Part shown: piece after piece, positions 45,204 through 56,689 of the stretch
Position numbering within the stretch: position 1 is the first letter of the stretch
Layout of the letters: each line of letters begins with the position of its first letter
Notes under the pieces: model-generated
Told to the model about the DNA's origin: nothing
Seen by the model: only the letters and a program-made list of their open reading frames with translations
Databases searched by the model: none
Program-made: the position numbers and the translations under genes
Assembly (NCBI GenBank): GCA_032622095.1
Contig: CP136065.1
Location: 51,453,949-51,517,948, forward strand
Origin: Siphonodentalium dalli
Taxonomy: Eukaryota; Mollusca; Scaphopoda; Gadilida; Siphonodentaliidae
DNA: 64,000 nt
Direction: 5' to 3'

Positions 45204-45631
45204 ATACACTTATTAGGAATATAATTGAGGGGGGAGGTTCCCCCTGTTAATGAAGGTCCTCAAATATAGTTCGCATCTGACGATCAGTTTGCACGGCTTC
45301 CTTTGATGACGGAAGTATACGATTGTCCATTGTACCGTTCTCAAGGGCCCGAAAGCGTATACAACCATTCTCAAATAGCCACACCCACGCCCGTGAAGTA
45401 CACATCCATATACTGAAGGACCCCCCACAACCGTGACGTATACAAATACCCACACCCACTCGTGTATACTCAAACACCCACGCGTCGCTACGTCATACGG
45501 TGCGGGGGCGGTGGTACTTTCCTTTGATCTCCTTTGATGTCGGAAGACAATAGGGCAGTAGAATATGTACCCATACTTCCAATGTACTTCTATAATGTAC
45601 CTTTACCCCTACAAGAGGCGTCTATGCAGCA

Positions 45632-45637
45632 ACTTGA
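45632..45637. repeat. 6-bp target-site duplication, right (ACTTGA)
   Basis: Immediately follows the terminal ...GCAGCA of the right arm and is identical to 28221-28226. Confidence 0.8.
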
Positions 45638-46839
45638 ACCAGACAAAATTTGCAAGTTCAAGAAACTCCATTTTCATCCATTTTGGTTGGAATTTTCCAA
45701 CTGGCGTATATAATAGACCATCCTTAATTGGTGGGGAATTTGTCATGATCCTTAGATCCGCTATCCCTAGTCGCCACATCACTAATGGCATTATAGCAAG
45801 TATGCCCATGGTTGTGGACTCATTATTCTGGAAAATTGTGACTCACTACTTTGCACCAAGCTCTGTGATCATTCGGAGTAGCACACTTTAGACTGCTTCG
45901 AGCGTTCTACTCAAGTTTTTCTTATAAAAATAGATGACGATTACCCATCAATTTTAGTGCTTGGCTCCCTGGGCTGGTGATATCAAGTTAATTCTTGTAA
46001 TGTCGTATTGTCGAGAGAGCTATCAAGCTTTCGCACTAATACTTTTAATGGCTCTCAGAGAAATTGAAATTCATATTGCAAAATTCATTGAATCGATTAT
46101 GTTTCGGCTGGCGCGTTACACTGGGCAATGCATAGAGGAGATATGACGTTAGCGCCGAGTGGAATTAATCGGCCGAGCAGCCCATCCTCGACGTTTATCT
46201 TCAGTCGTAAAACCCGTGCATTGCAGATCTGAATTTAATGGCGAATGTTTCGATTGAGCACATGCGATAAGAAACACTCTCCAATTAAAGGTTCACTTAG
46301 TTTTCGAATGCCCAGATCACATTATAGTAGAGGGAGTATTTGGGCGCGAAGCGCCCGGGATGTTCGAATTCGGAACAGCTATAGAGTGTCCACAACGTGA
46401 CAGATTCTCAATTTCACACAAAGACCCCTCCCCCAAGTTATTTACCACAGAATGTATCAGATTTCGCAACTATGAGATAGTTGTTCCCCTTCCATTGTGA
46501 ATAATAGGCTGGCAGTACAGACCAGATCGATACCTTGACAAAAACATGTTCACAATTTATTCGACTGGGTAATATGGTATATACTATGGAATATATTGTA
46601 TGTGATCTGCATGGGGATTCGAATATTAGTTGGGCCTTTAAAGCCGCGTGTAAGTTTCAAGCCTCGTGACATTAAAGATAGTTTAATGTATCAAATTTAT
46701 AAATAAATAAGGATCGGGGAACAAATACAACTAGCATGTTGCCCAACTCCTGATACAATCATTTAAAAATACAATAACAGATAGCATGTTGATAGGGCAG
46801 ATGGACATAACATGCAGCTGTACATATAGTGTGTCCAAC
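45638..46839. other. no gene seen; GC hairpin at 46342-46356
   Basis: The hairpin GGGCGCGAAGCGCCC followed by GGGATG repeats the one at 8205. Open frames here (e.g. 45565-45891 crossing the insertion boundary) have no protein signature. Confidence 0.5.
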
Positions 46840-46930
46840 CTGCTGTTTCAATTTTTCGTACAAAAATGAGATAAACGCTCTTTATTATTGCCATATATTA
46901 GAAAACAAAAGCAAGAATGCTCTTTATTGT
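46840..46930 (-). repeat. fragment with the paired AAAGAGCGTT module
   Basis: TTTTTCGTACAAAAATGAGA then TAAACGCTCTTTATTATTGC and AATGCTCTTTATTG. It matches, inverted, the module at 58386-58475. Confidence 0.65.
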
Positions 46931-47397
46931 CCAATGCTAATTGTGTGTTAATACATGAGAATGAGCAATTTTTGGCGCATATATATAGTAGATAATTCTA
47001 GGTGTGAAATCATATTAAGCAATTTTATATTTTAATTAATTCATGTTAGAGGTCGCACTCTCCACCCTCATATCATGTGTCAGGGGATATTATATCAAAT
47101 CAAAGCGGATCAAATGTTCTTCCACTATAATCTAAGCCAATTCCACATAAGTCCGCCTGATACACGCTCGCGCTGAGTAATGACGAAAAGCAGAGCAGCG
47201 GATAACTGAGATCAAGAAGATCCCAGGCGGAATACGTGACGGCCGCATAACATCAACACAAAGCAAACAGCTCATTACCACAAACGTTGACCTTGTCAGA
47301 AGAAATGGTAAATTCTTCCTTCGATGTATATATTAACGAGGTCAGTGTTGAACTGTATTACACGCCTGTTATTGATATGTGGGGAACGAAAAGAGGC
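46931..47397. other. no recognisable feature
   Basis: Nothing gene-like seen. Confidence 0.4.
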
Positions 47398-47923
47398 TTA
47401 AAGATAGGGGCGGCGTTGGCGGTGGGTATGCTGTTAAAATGTTCAGCTACATCAAAAACCGCCATAAACAGAAAGAATAGTAAAATATAGACAGACTTTG
47501 TTCTTATACCAATCAGAAATATGGCATAAACAGTATGTTATTGTCATATGTTTTTCCTTTGTTATGTAAACAAAAGCAAAAAACGTTACAGAACCTGGCT
47601 TTTGTTTAGATCCCGATATGGTAAAAATAAAGAGCGTTATTTCTTACTGTTTTCCTGATTTGGAAATAATAAAGAGCGTTTATATCATTTGTGTGTGATT
47701 AACCAATAGAATTGCGCTGTGTTATGTAAACAGAAGCAAAACTTCTGTAACACGAACAGACTCTTGTACGTACACCATCGTACATCTTGACGACAATATT
47801 CAATTTACGCGCTGATTATGTTTGGCATATGAACAAAACTATATATATTTTAATATCCCTTCTGTTGATGGCGATTTGAACAAATATGAATATTTCTGCA
47901 ACGAACGCCGCCCGTGCCTTTAA
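47398..47923 (+). mobile_element. TTAA MITE family 2, copy C
   Basis: Complete from TTAAAGATAGGGGCGGCGTT to CGCCGCCCGTGCCTTTAA, 526 bp. Very similar to copy B throughout, including the two AAAGAGCGTT words at about 47631-47690. Confidence 0.9.
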
Positions 47924-48585
47924 GACATTCAGACAGACACGCGACGAACATCAAAGGTGGTTCATCTATTTCCGAAACTTTCACATTGATATTTTAGCAT
48001 AAAAACGCTCGAGTTCATGAGTCGTATGCATTACATAATAATAAGACCAAATTTACATGCATAATTCATACAATAAACTTTATAAACATATCGATAGTAC
48101 ACTTATAAAGTGTGATTTAGCAGAATCGCAATAATATATATGTGCCCTGTTCTGGAACTTATATATACGGAAGTTGTATCCCCCACCTGTCAGGAATCCT
48201 ACATGCACCGCCCCTCGCGGGGTGCACACCACGACAAAAAGGGTGGCACTTTAGGGAATTCTTCTCCGGGCAAAGACGGAGTGAATTTCTGTGTATATGC
48301 GTGACTTGTATCAATGTAACGTGTGTGTAATTATCTGTGGTCCCTACAATCGTCTCATCCAGGATAAATTGTTTACTACATGTATAGCATTCCCATTTCG
48401 AACTTCGTGTTGATGTTATTTGGAAATTTGCAAGCATTCGTTGGTTTTCACAAATAATGAACTGCTATACTGATCAGAATTATATACGAATAGGGTACTA
48501 CTCCACTAGAATGTGTGTTCATTCTATCAGTTGTAAATTTACCATATCCGTATATTATGATCACGGTTTCGAGTATACGCGAACC
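47924..48585. other. no confirmed feature
   Basis: A 92-codon minus-strand frame (48159-48437) contains several cysteines but no recognised domain; left uncalled. Confidence 0.4.
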
Positions 48586-48678
48586 GTACATGCATTCATC
48601 GAGCCTACCACTGACCATATATATGACCTGATACATGCATTCACCGAGCCTACCACTGACCATATATATGACCTGATA
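48586..48678. repeat. 43-bp tandem duplication
   Basis: CATGCATTCA(T/C)CGAGCCTAC + CACTGACCATATATATGACC + TGATA, two copies. Confidence 0.9.
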
Positions 48679-49247
48679 GCAACATAACTAAGTACAAAAT
48701 AATCACGGAAAACAAAACCATCCCACCTTTAACGACACTATTTTCTAACAAACGGACACAAATTTTTAGAGTGAAAAGGTGATTATATACTCAAAACCTC
48801 GGTTTCCTTCAGAGGTTTCATGCAGTCGATGTATATTGCGCCTTACAATGCATGAAATATAAGCGCATCACCGCAAGCCGTTTGTTGGATCGGCGAAAAA
48901 TCTACGACTATTATTCATTAGTTCATTAGGCGAAAGCTGTCTATTCGCGTGATATTATGGAGGTTGAAGATGAGTACACGCTATATATCCTGATGATCGT
49001 TAAAACTACATTTTCGTCCAACAATATTTTTTGCATATATGGAAACATATATTTTACCATATCAATATATTAAAATAAACCATTTGATGATATATATAAT
49101 TTGGTTTTTCGCAATAGTGCATTCAGATGATAAAACGATATAATTAGATTTGATATCATATATATGAAAATGTATAGTCAGATTTGCACACGAGCCAAAC
49201 CTTTTACAGGGCGAGGTGTCTAGTGTCTGCAGCAGCTCTTGTAAACA
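48679..49247. other. no recognisable feature
   Basis: AT-rich, nothing seen. Confidence 0.4.
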
Positions 49248-49560
49248 AGAATGATACACATCAGACATTAAACTTATTTGCAGATTACGTGCCTAAAGGA
49301 GCCACCGAGACGTGATATCGTGGCGTTTTTCAAGCGTCTAAATTATTCAATGACACCAGGTTTGATTGCGTATTCGAGAGGAAATTGAAAACTGTTTGTG
49401 ATTCCGCAGCAATTTGAGATTACGTTGACAATTATTAGAAAACCTCTATAGTTATATATATAATCGGCCTCGAGAATGAATAAAATCATAGTTCGTAAAC
49501 AGAGACAATTTATCATCGGCAAGACATTCCTGGTAATGGCAGCTGTGGTGTGATATTAAC
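49248..49560 (+). repeat. dispersed repeat, copy 1 of a direct pair
   Basis: Shares with 50568-50880: GCAGATTACGT, GATATCGTGGCGTTTTTCAA / GACATCGTGGCGTTTTTCAA, CAATGACACCAGGTTT, GAGGAAATTGAAAAC and TTATTAGAAAACCTC. No clear TIR or coding frame; class unknown. Confidence 0.8.
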
Positions 49561-49639
49561 ATAGAAGCCCTAATGTGTGTTACTAACTGATAATTCGTTA
49601 CACCCATGTGATTGTGGAAGTATAACATTTCCAAAAAAG

Positions 49640-50230
49640 TCCCTTGCGTCTCGTGCTATCCTGACTATATATCATTACACTATCACAATACAAAAACGGC
49701 CAGTAAAACAAATGCAATGTTGCTATTTGGAGACCCTGACCTAGAGAATAATGAAAACGAGTTCATTTTCAAAGCTGTCCAGGACTTTTTAAGAGACACC
49801 ACTTCCACAGACACAACAAACATTCAACATACCTGAGATTGGAGGATTTCGACTCCTCCAAAACCCTGCATGTCAATCATTGAAACAAGCTCGGGGGGGG
49901 GGGGCGAGAGAGCGAGATAGAGAGGGAGGGAGAGAGGGAGAGAGAGAGAGAGAGAGAGAGATTTATATGAGAAAATAAAAAAAACTGATATCATAGACTT
50001 GGGTTAAAGGGGGGACTAGCGGTAACACACTAACTACTAACTTTTGTTGTATACTTTCTTATATATGAATGTATATATGCACTGACACCATGCTGCTATT
50101 GTAAAGTTGTATTTAGTGTTGTTGTCTTCGGGAGAGGAGGTCCATCTGAGTGGCTAGCAATTGTCCCCCAATCCCGTCACCATATCATTTTGGTAAATAA
50201 ATATAAGATGATCATTAAAAAAAAAATTTC
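49640..50230 (+). mobile_element. 5'-truncated LINE: end of ORF2 and 3' UTR
   Basis: 49717-49836 encodes AMLLFGDPDLENNENEFIFK, then AVQDFLRDT before the stop, matching the usual C-terminal ending of Jockey/CR1-type LINE ORF2 ('LLFG...FKAVQ.FI..T'). The 3' UTR holds a G/GA microsatellite (49891-49963), the GGGAGAGGAGG...TTGTCCCCCAATCCC block also seen at 15620-15670, and ends in an A run near 50216-50227. Reverse transcriptase and upstream parts are missing. Confidence 0.65.
49891..49963. repeat. poly-G and (GA)n microsatellite
   Basis: G run then GAGAGAGCGAGATAGAGAGG and pure GA. Confidence 0.95.
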
Positions 50231-50567
50231 GTTGAAATTTTGTTCCAAATGAAAACAAGTATACCCACAAATCAATATTTTCAAATAGAACATTATTGCA
50301 GAAATAATTGTGCTGTTTATGATATTACAATATTTTGGTTTGCATGTACTGATAGAATCAGATTTTCAAATGCGCCATGCCTGATAAATGTCTCGACTCT
50401 GCTGTGCAATGCTGGTGACGACGAATAGACACATCGGGAGGTCGCTGTACATATCGTGTACACAACAGTGTCTTCATTCGATATAGCATTCTGTTGTACA
50501 CACTCTATATAGTCTCAGTATCATGTAATGTTTTCATGGACCAGCGAATAAAGCATATTCTTGCAAA
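50231..50567. other. no recognisable feature
   Basis: A 62-codon frame at 50240-50428 without signature. Confidence 0.4.
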
Positions 50568-50880
50568 CAAGATTATATATTGCAGACATTGAACGTATTT
50601 GCAGATTACGTATTTGAAGGGTTCCGATATTCCCGCTGAGACGTGACATCGTGGCGTTTTTCAAACGTCTATATTTTTCAATGACACCAGGTTTATTACA
50701 TATTTACGAGGAAATTGAAAACGAGATGCCGCAGCACTTTGAGATCACGTTGACATTTATTAGAAAACCTCCGCGGCTAGTCGGCCTCGTGAATGAAATA
50801 AAACCATAGTTCTGAGACAGTGACAAGTGAATTGTCAGCGAGACAGCTCTCGTAATGACAGCTATCCGACGAGTTCTTAA
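50568..50880 (+). repeat. dispersed repeat, copy 2 of a direct pair
   Basis: Diverged direct copy of 49248-49560, 1.3 kb downstream; the LINE fragment lies between them. Confidence 0.8.
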
Positions 50881-51149
50881 CGTTGGGGTCGTTAACGACC
50901 GGCATGTAAATACCGCAAACTACCAGTCTAAAATCGAACTACAGATAATACTCTGATAGTCTAACTGGTGTATGGAGGTTTGTACTAGACATAGGAGTGG
51001 TCAAACCAGGAGGACACACCACTTTTTCGTATACTGCCTTGAATGATTTGACGAAGTTGCCAAATTAATCAGAATTTCCTGGGCTATTTGTCCTCTCACC
51101 AGCCCCGTCACCAGGTAGATTAAAACGAACAATACTTGAATTTGTGTAT

Positions 51150-51605
51150 ACTTGTATTTAAAGCCACATGGCGGTTTGCGCTCCAAATACAACTAATATT
51201 ATTAGCCTTATTATTTTTCCCGGTATCGAAAGAGGTCGATAAATATCTTAACTACCTTTCCACGAGCATTCTGTAACCCAAAAAGAAGCATTGAAGTAAT
51301 TAAAAATGCAACTATGAACAAGGAATTTGGGTCCCAAACAAAACAAAAACAGCAACTTGCACGACAAGGAACAGAAAAGAGCGTTCCGTATTATTGTATT
51401 CCTGATATGGTAGCAATAAAGAGCATTTGTATGACTTGGGCGAAAAATTTAAAACGGCTGGAAAATGGCTGTGACTTTGGCAAGCATTTTTCCAAGCATA
51501 TGAAGCCGGCATATCACTATTTCGTGTATTTATCGACCTATCGTATCCGTCCCTCCAAATTACGCAAACAAAATTTGGAGGTTCGAATGAGCCATGCCCG
51601 TTTAT
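51150..51605 (+). mobile_element. dispersed repeat (non-coding), copy 1
   Basis: Colinear with 58170-58620: AAGCC(A/G)CATGGCGGTTTG, CCCGGTATCG, GGTCGA, AAAAGAGCG, CCTGA(T/C)AT, AGCATATGAAGCCGG, ATATTTCGTGTATTTATC and CGAATGAGCCATG. The 111-codon frame 51314-51649 lies within it and is not conserved as protein. It carries the paired AAAGAGCGTT module at 51377-51432. Confidence 0.75.
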
Positions 51606-52135
51606 CGAGAACTACAATCAGAAAAGCCCATAACGTTCTTCAATCATGATATCTATACCACTTCTGTCCAAATGAAAGCAACTACATCAGTTGTAAGTCT
51701 GATCTGACAACGAAATTCACCCATAAAGGTCCTCATTGCATTGGTATCGACTTTATTATTTTCTGGTCTATAGAGAACATACAAATTATAGGTTGACGGT
51801 GTCAAAACGGTCGGGGCTTCTTCATTTATATCAGTTCGAAAATTCGAACCCAAATAAAATTTCCCTAGAGTTTGACATTTTCAAAAAAGTCGAGTTCAAT
51901 GGGTGCAATTTCGTGGTTATATTAATTTAGATCCCCGATCCCGAAGGCCCTTCGTAATCGACATCGTCTCATCGCGATTGATCTAATTGACAAGCAGATT
52001 GTAGTTAACCTGCATGCACCAGGATGTCATTTTCAGGAAATCGATGGAAATCATATCCGTTATATTTATCCAATAAACCAGGAGTTCAACATTGCTTTTT
52101 TGAAATATCACGCGTGGTATCTGGTTCCAAGTTAA
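51606..52135. other. no recognisable feature
   Basis: Nothing gene-like seen. Confidence 0.4.
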
Positions 52136-52501
52136 TTAACCCTTTACCCAACAGAAGGGCCCTGTGCCAATGCATTCTCTTATATATGCGAGTCGACCAT
52201 AGGTCGCCTCGCATATATAAGAGAATGCATTGGCTTAACACATATTAAAGAAAAAATGGTAAAAAGTGTTAAAAAAAAGTTTTTTTTTAGGCCAATGCAT
52301 TCTCTTATATATGCGAGGCGACCTATGGTCGACTCGCATATATAAGAGAATGCATTGGCACAGGGCATAACTGTAACTATCACAATGTGCTCAATGAGCC
52401 GGTTCCAATGATACCCATATTTCCATGGTTTTATTGAGACAGACCGAAGATAATTTAGGCTGTTAGGGCGTTTCTGGGCGTTCTGTTGGGTAAAGGGTTA
52501 A
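52136..52501. mobile_element. TTAA-flanked MITE with twin hairpins, copy 2
   Basis: TTAACCCTTTACCCAACAGA ... TGTTGGGTAAAGGGTTAA, 366 bp, with both hairpins intact and the same right-hand block as 6825-7224; the spacer between the hairpins is slightly shorter. Confidence 0.9.
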
Positions 52502-52970
52502 CGCCTGGCAAATGTTGGTTACGTTAGCCAATTAGTACATATGGAAGTAGCTACAAGACGAATCTTATTTCCGACACGCATATTCGAATATATCTGATTA
52601 ATTAAATCAGCATGACTCTCATATAAGACTCGCTGATTAAAACCTGGGAAAAACTAAATAAATTTCATCGATAAACATTATTCGCAGGCAGGGGCAGCGA
52701 GCAAGTCTGGCAGATTATAATTGGAAAAATGTAGTAAATCGCTTTGATATATGAGTACACCGTTTTAGATCAATACGCGATAGCACGCAATGCCCACTTG
52801 TACACGCCGATTAAACAAGGTGATATTCATAAAATAACATCAGGATTATATTCACGGAAAACTTTCTTCACTCAGCATTCTCTGTTTTTTTTTGTTTTTT
52901 GCAGAAGGTTCTGGGTTACATAACCGTACTTTTAAATGAAGAAGATTCTCCTTTAAAGATTTGTTTATAT
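52502..52970. other. no recognisable feature
   Basis: Nothing seen beyond AT-rich DNA. Confidence 0.4.
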
Positions 52971-53473
52971 TTAAAGGCACGGTTGGCCATAGTTGTCGAA
53001 AATATTCATATTTGTTCCAAACACCGTAAACAGACAAATATTAAAACGCGTACAGTTTCGTTCATATATACCATGACCATCGCGTAAACAGCATGCTATC
53101 ATAAAGACTTACTATATTTTACCTAAGCAAGAGCCTGATTGTGTTACCGAAGACAGCACAGTGTCACTGGCTAATCACGCACACATGATATAAACGCTCT
53201 TTATTAGTTCCATATCAGGAATTCAGCAACAAAGAACGCTCTTTATGTTTACCATCATAATATAAACAAACACCAGAAAAAGTAACTTTTTATGCCTTTG
53301 TTTACATAACAATGGTCAAACAAATGACAATAACATACTGTTTATGCGATATTTCTTATTTGTATACGGACAAAGTCTGTCTACATTTTGATGTTCTTTC
53401 TGTTTGTGGCGGTTTTTGATGGGTGGAAATATTTTCACAGGATACCCACCGCCAAGGCCAACCGTACCTTTAA
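52971..53473 (-). mobile_element. TTAA MITE family 2, copy D (diverged)
   Basis: TTAAAGGCACGG ... CCGTACCTTTAA, 503 bp. Same orientation as copy A, with more substitutions, and retains the two GCTCTTTAT words (about 53196 and 53238). Confidence 0.85.
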
Positions 53474-53671
53474 TCTAATAAATTTAATATGGATCAACGA
53501 TATTAAAATAGCAGCTTCGATGTCATGTTGTAATATAATATTGAAAAGATGTCGAAAAACCACCACGGCAATATGATGCAGAAAGCTTTACTGTGGCAGA
53601 AAACGAACGCAACTGTGCTTATAAAATGCACCCGCTTCACGAAGAGAGTTGCGCTGGCGCAGCATTAAAGA

Positions 53672-53800
53672 CCCTGTGTCAGTGCATTCTCTTATGTATG
53701 CGAGTATCCAAAAGGGAGCCTCGCATATATAAGAGAATGCACTGGCTTACAAGGTCAAGGCAAATTTTGTTGGGCCAATGCATTCTCTTATATATTCTCT
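53672..53800. mobile_element. degraded twin-hairpin unit
   Basis: CCCTGTGTCAGTGCATTCTC, with one hairpin whose loop has changed to ATCCAAAAGGGAGCC while the stem changes (CAGTGCATT/AATGCACTG) are matched on both sides. The second hairpin is cut after CTCTTATATATTCTC. No outer TTAA TIR seen. Confidence 0.75.
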
Positions 53801-54914
53801 TAAATGTTTTTCAAGCTTTTCATTCATTAGAGTTTGTTGGAAATATATTGGAAGCCATAGTATTTTGAGACGTAGCGTATGGAATATAAACGACAAAGCG
53901 GAATCAAAGGTCACCTAACACTATTTCCTGTTATGCACCGAACGTTTCACATCACAATTTATAGAATGGGTTTATTGAATGGAATAAGGGTAGGGCCATG
54001 TAATAAATAGCATTTGGCCACGCATGCAATCCCCAGTTTCTAATTTACGATTTAACAATAGGGTTTACACGCCACCATTGTTGTGGCCACATTAGAGCAA
54101 ACTCCGCGCAGGGTTTACCTCCCTTGATGACTCGGTAAAACCGCTGCTACCGGCGACATGTCACCCACAATTGGTGGACTTCCGCGATATTAAAATATAT
54201 ACTAAGCGAACACAGCAACATGCTGCCCTTGTTAAGCACACACAATACCGAACAAAATTTGTATAAATTTTGGACCTTATGTTTGAAAAGTCCCACTAAA
54301 ACCGAAGAACTATATTTCGAAACGGTGTGATTCGGTTCTCCGATTATTTCATCAGCACAAAAGTATAAACGCACGTGTACGACATTGTCACAACTCGAAC
54401 GGCAAGTCAAAGACAAGAGTTCTAATGTGCTGCAATTTTGACGAGTAGCTTGCGAAAATCGTCAACAAAACTACCGCTCTGATTCTCCATTCTGTAATTA
54501 TGTTTTATTGTGGGATTTGTTCTTAAAGCACATAGAAAATTTGACTTTGGAGCGATCGGGTTTCGCCATTTTTGCTGGAAACCCTCATGCTAAATATAGA
54601 AACACGGACTATAGTATCCAGTCGGTTACAAAGTCAGAAAGGAAGCATGACATTAGAGATGGTGGCAATGTCACTGATATTATTGTAACCTACACGCACT
54701 TCACTTTTGGTCGGACATTGTGCATCCTGGGGCACCTATCAATCTAAATTTCCAAACTGATAGATTATCGACCAGTGAATTCGCAGTGAAGACAAGGGAC
54801 GACAAATGTTAATCACGTTGGAATTAGTATACGCTTGAATAACAACCATAACATAGAGTAGCTGCTTTGATCGGAACGACATATGGGGCTTTGAAGTGTT
54901 GATCGTACGTGTCA
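53801..54914. other. no recognisable feature
   Basis: Several 60-90 codon frames without domain signatures; no repeat matched. Confidence 0.4.
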
Positions 54915-55032
54915 TACAGTAATGCCCTAAATAATCGACTCCTTAACCACAGCAGAATTATGGGTAACTTTTCAGGATTTAGTCGGAAATATGGCTTGTT
55001 GCCATTCATCGGAAAGATCTCAGTGTGTGTGT
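54915..55032. repeat. pogo/Tc1-like MITE fragment
   Basis: TACAGTAATGCCCTAAATAA ... TTTCAGGATTTAGTCGGAAA, an independent relative of the fragment inside both giant arms. Confidence 0.7.
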
Positions 55033-55480
55033 CCTTTGCTCCATCTGACCAATGAAAAAGGTCAACCAACCTCATATAAGTGAAATTGATTTAGTTTGAA
55101 TGTCACTGTTGTATTCATAAACATGTATATACCTGTACACATATCTCTCCTTCAAGGAGGCAATAAAAACATCTCTCTAAAGCATTGGAATGCGTTCGTG
55201 CGACACGTGTGAATATTTCTTTCTCAAAGATGCATAGTTAGGTAAAAAATAAATAAACTATTTTGTTTCTCATGGAGGGCCTCGTCCCAAAAATCAGTGC
55301 CTGTTACATATATTTATGACCTTACAAAAATATTTAAATATTGCCCAATCCCAATTCACCAGAAAGAAGCCTTTGCTGCAAAATTTTACAAGATGCACCA
55401 ATACCTTATCTATCTATACTATATATTTTGAGACTTCGTATATATGTGTGTGTGTGTGTGTGTGTGTACTTCATAGAATC
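55033..55480. other. no gene; (TG)n at about 55446-55468
   Basis: A GT dinucleotide microsatellite; otherwise nothing seen. Confidence 0.6.
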
Positions 55481-56490
55481 CAAAACGCGTGTACAGATTG
55501 AGATCAAACTTCCTATGTAAGTGTCAAATCTCACCGACACGACCGTGGTAGCTGTTTAGAGAAGCTCAGAGCACCCGTTCTCCAATCTCAAATCACCGCA
55601 AAGGCACGGCGGGGGTTAATCAAGTGATTATTTAATGAGCGTTTGTTTTTGACGCATCTATATAAAGAGCGTCTGTTTCCCATTCAACGTTATTCGCATC
55701 TGCAGAGTTATATACGGGAACGCAAACGTTATCGCTCGAAATTTATTCCCTACGAGCACGGATGGCGCGCTTTGATTTTACAGTATATAGTATACCTTCG
55801 GTATATACCGAAATCATCCCAGATAATCACGAATATAGCATCAGATTTCTCCCCAGATTTACCGTTATAAAGCTACTGGAATCTGCCAATCTACGGGAAA
55901 TTCCAGGGAATGCCGATTGAGCTCAAACTTGCTACCTACGGGAAGTGTCATATATATGAGTGTGTCCTTTATAGACTCTAACCGATTGAGCTCAAACTTG
56001 CTAAATAAGAAAATAGCCCCCAAGCCGTAAATATCAACAACAACGATATTACTAAATACACGTTTTCGGCAATGTGAGAGTTTTCGGGGAGCCGTGATGC
56101 CAACAACGACCCGAAGACAGATTTCCCGACGGGAAGCGTTTGTTTTAAATTCAATGCAATGTTATCGTAGAGAGATTTCACGAAACAAAGAATGCGTTGT
56201 CTGTCGTTCCTAGGAAGGGGGGATTTCTACGGGTAAATTTTTCCGCCAGAAACAAAAAAAATAATTAAAACAATTTACAATTTAATTAAAACAATTTAAA
56301 ATTAAAAAAAATTAACAATAAAAAAACAATTCAGAAACAAAATATATTAAATTTAAAAAACATTAAATTCATATTCAAAAATAAAAACCAAAAATAAATA
56401 AAAACAAAATAATTACAAAAATGTCATGTTTCTGAAACAAAGCCATGGGACGAATGCCGCCAGTGGCGGGCTAACCTGCTAGTTTCTATA
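55481..56490 (-). mobile_element. 'TATACTAGC'-type element, inverted, plus related short repeats
   Basis: It ends (5' end on the minus strand) with ACTAGCAGGTTAGCCCGCC, comparable to the start of 20580-21225. The minus-strand body passes an A/T low-complexity region (56265-56425). Three GATTGAGCTCAAACTTGCTA-type words occur at about 55495, 55915 and 55982. Two close AGAGCGT words lie at about 55638 and 55667. Boundaries are uncertain. Confidence 0.5.
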
Positions 56491-56689
56491 TAAAAAAAAA
56501 AGGTCACTGACCGAAATGTCCCCGACGAAGGTGGCAGGTTTGAAGGATTTATGGGTTTCAGATCCCTATACTACAAAATGTAGGAGAAATTGATTACACC
56601 AATATGATACACAGTGATTATATACTAAATATGTTGCACTCTTCAATGTGTCGAGAATTGGTCATAAGCTGTAAAATAAAAACATAATA

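Larger units (their letters stand above)
28227..45631. mobile_element. 17.4-kb palindromic insertion (Maverick/Polinton-like ends)
   Basis: Two inverted arms, 28227-36422 and 37424-45631, surround a 1001-bp unique spacer. Paired positions sum to 73857 (73858 in the outer part), so the arms are colinear over more than 8 kb apart from rare substitutions and homopolymer differences. The outer ends are 5'-TGCTGCATAGACGCC and its complement, i.e. TG...CA, with a 6-bp direct repeat on both sides. These ends fit a retroviral-type (DDE) integrase; Mavericks/Polintons have such an integrase, 6-bp duplications and a 15-20 kb size. Each arm carries a double PC4-like protein gene, a broken IAP-like gene and two small ORFs. 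No DNA polymerase, integrase, ATPase, protease or capsid frame is visible, so this copy cannot move alone. Alternatives are an unknown cellular inverted duplication or a long-TIR DNA transposon. Confidence 0.8.
37424..45631 (-). repeat. right arm of the giant inverted repeat
   Basis: 8208 bp. The inner end starts TTTTGGCATAAAAAACG followed by GCGCG and an 18-base C run, where the left arm has only 7 G. That difference accounts for most of the arm-length difference. The outer end is ...CTATGCAGCA. Confidence 0.95.

Noticed and set aside
28227-45631. Giant palindrome as a fold-back assembly or amplification artefact
   Set aside because: A fold-back chimera would mirror flanking DNA with no target duplication. 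Here both flanks are different, carry ACTTGA, and the arms differ at a few positions. Not fully excluded without reads.
51314-51649. 111-codon ORF
   Set aside because: Lies in a dispersed repeat whose second copy at 58170 does not keep the frame.
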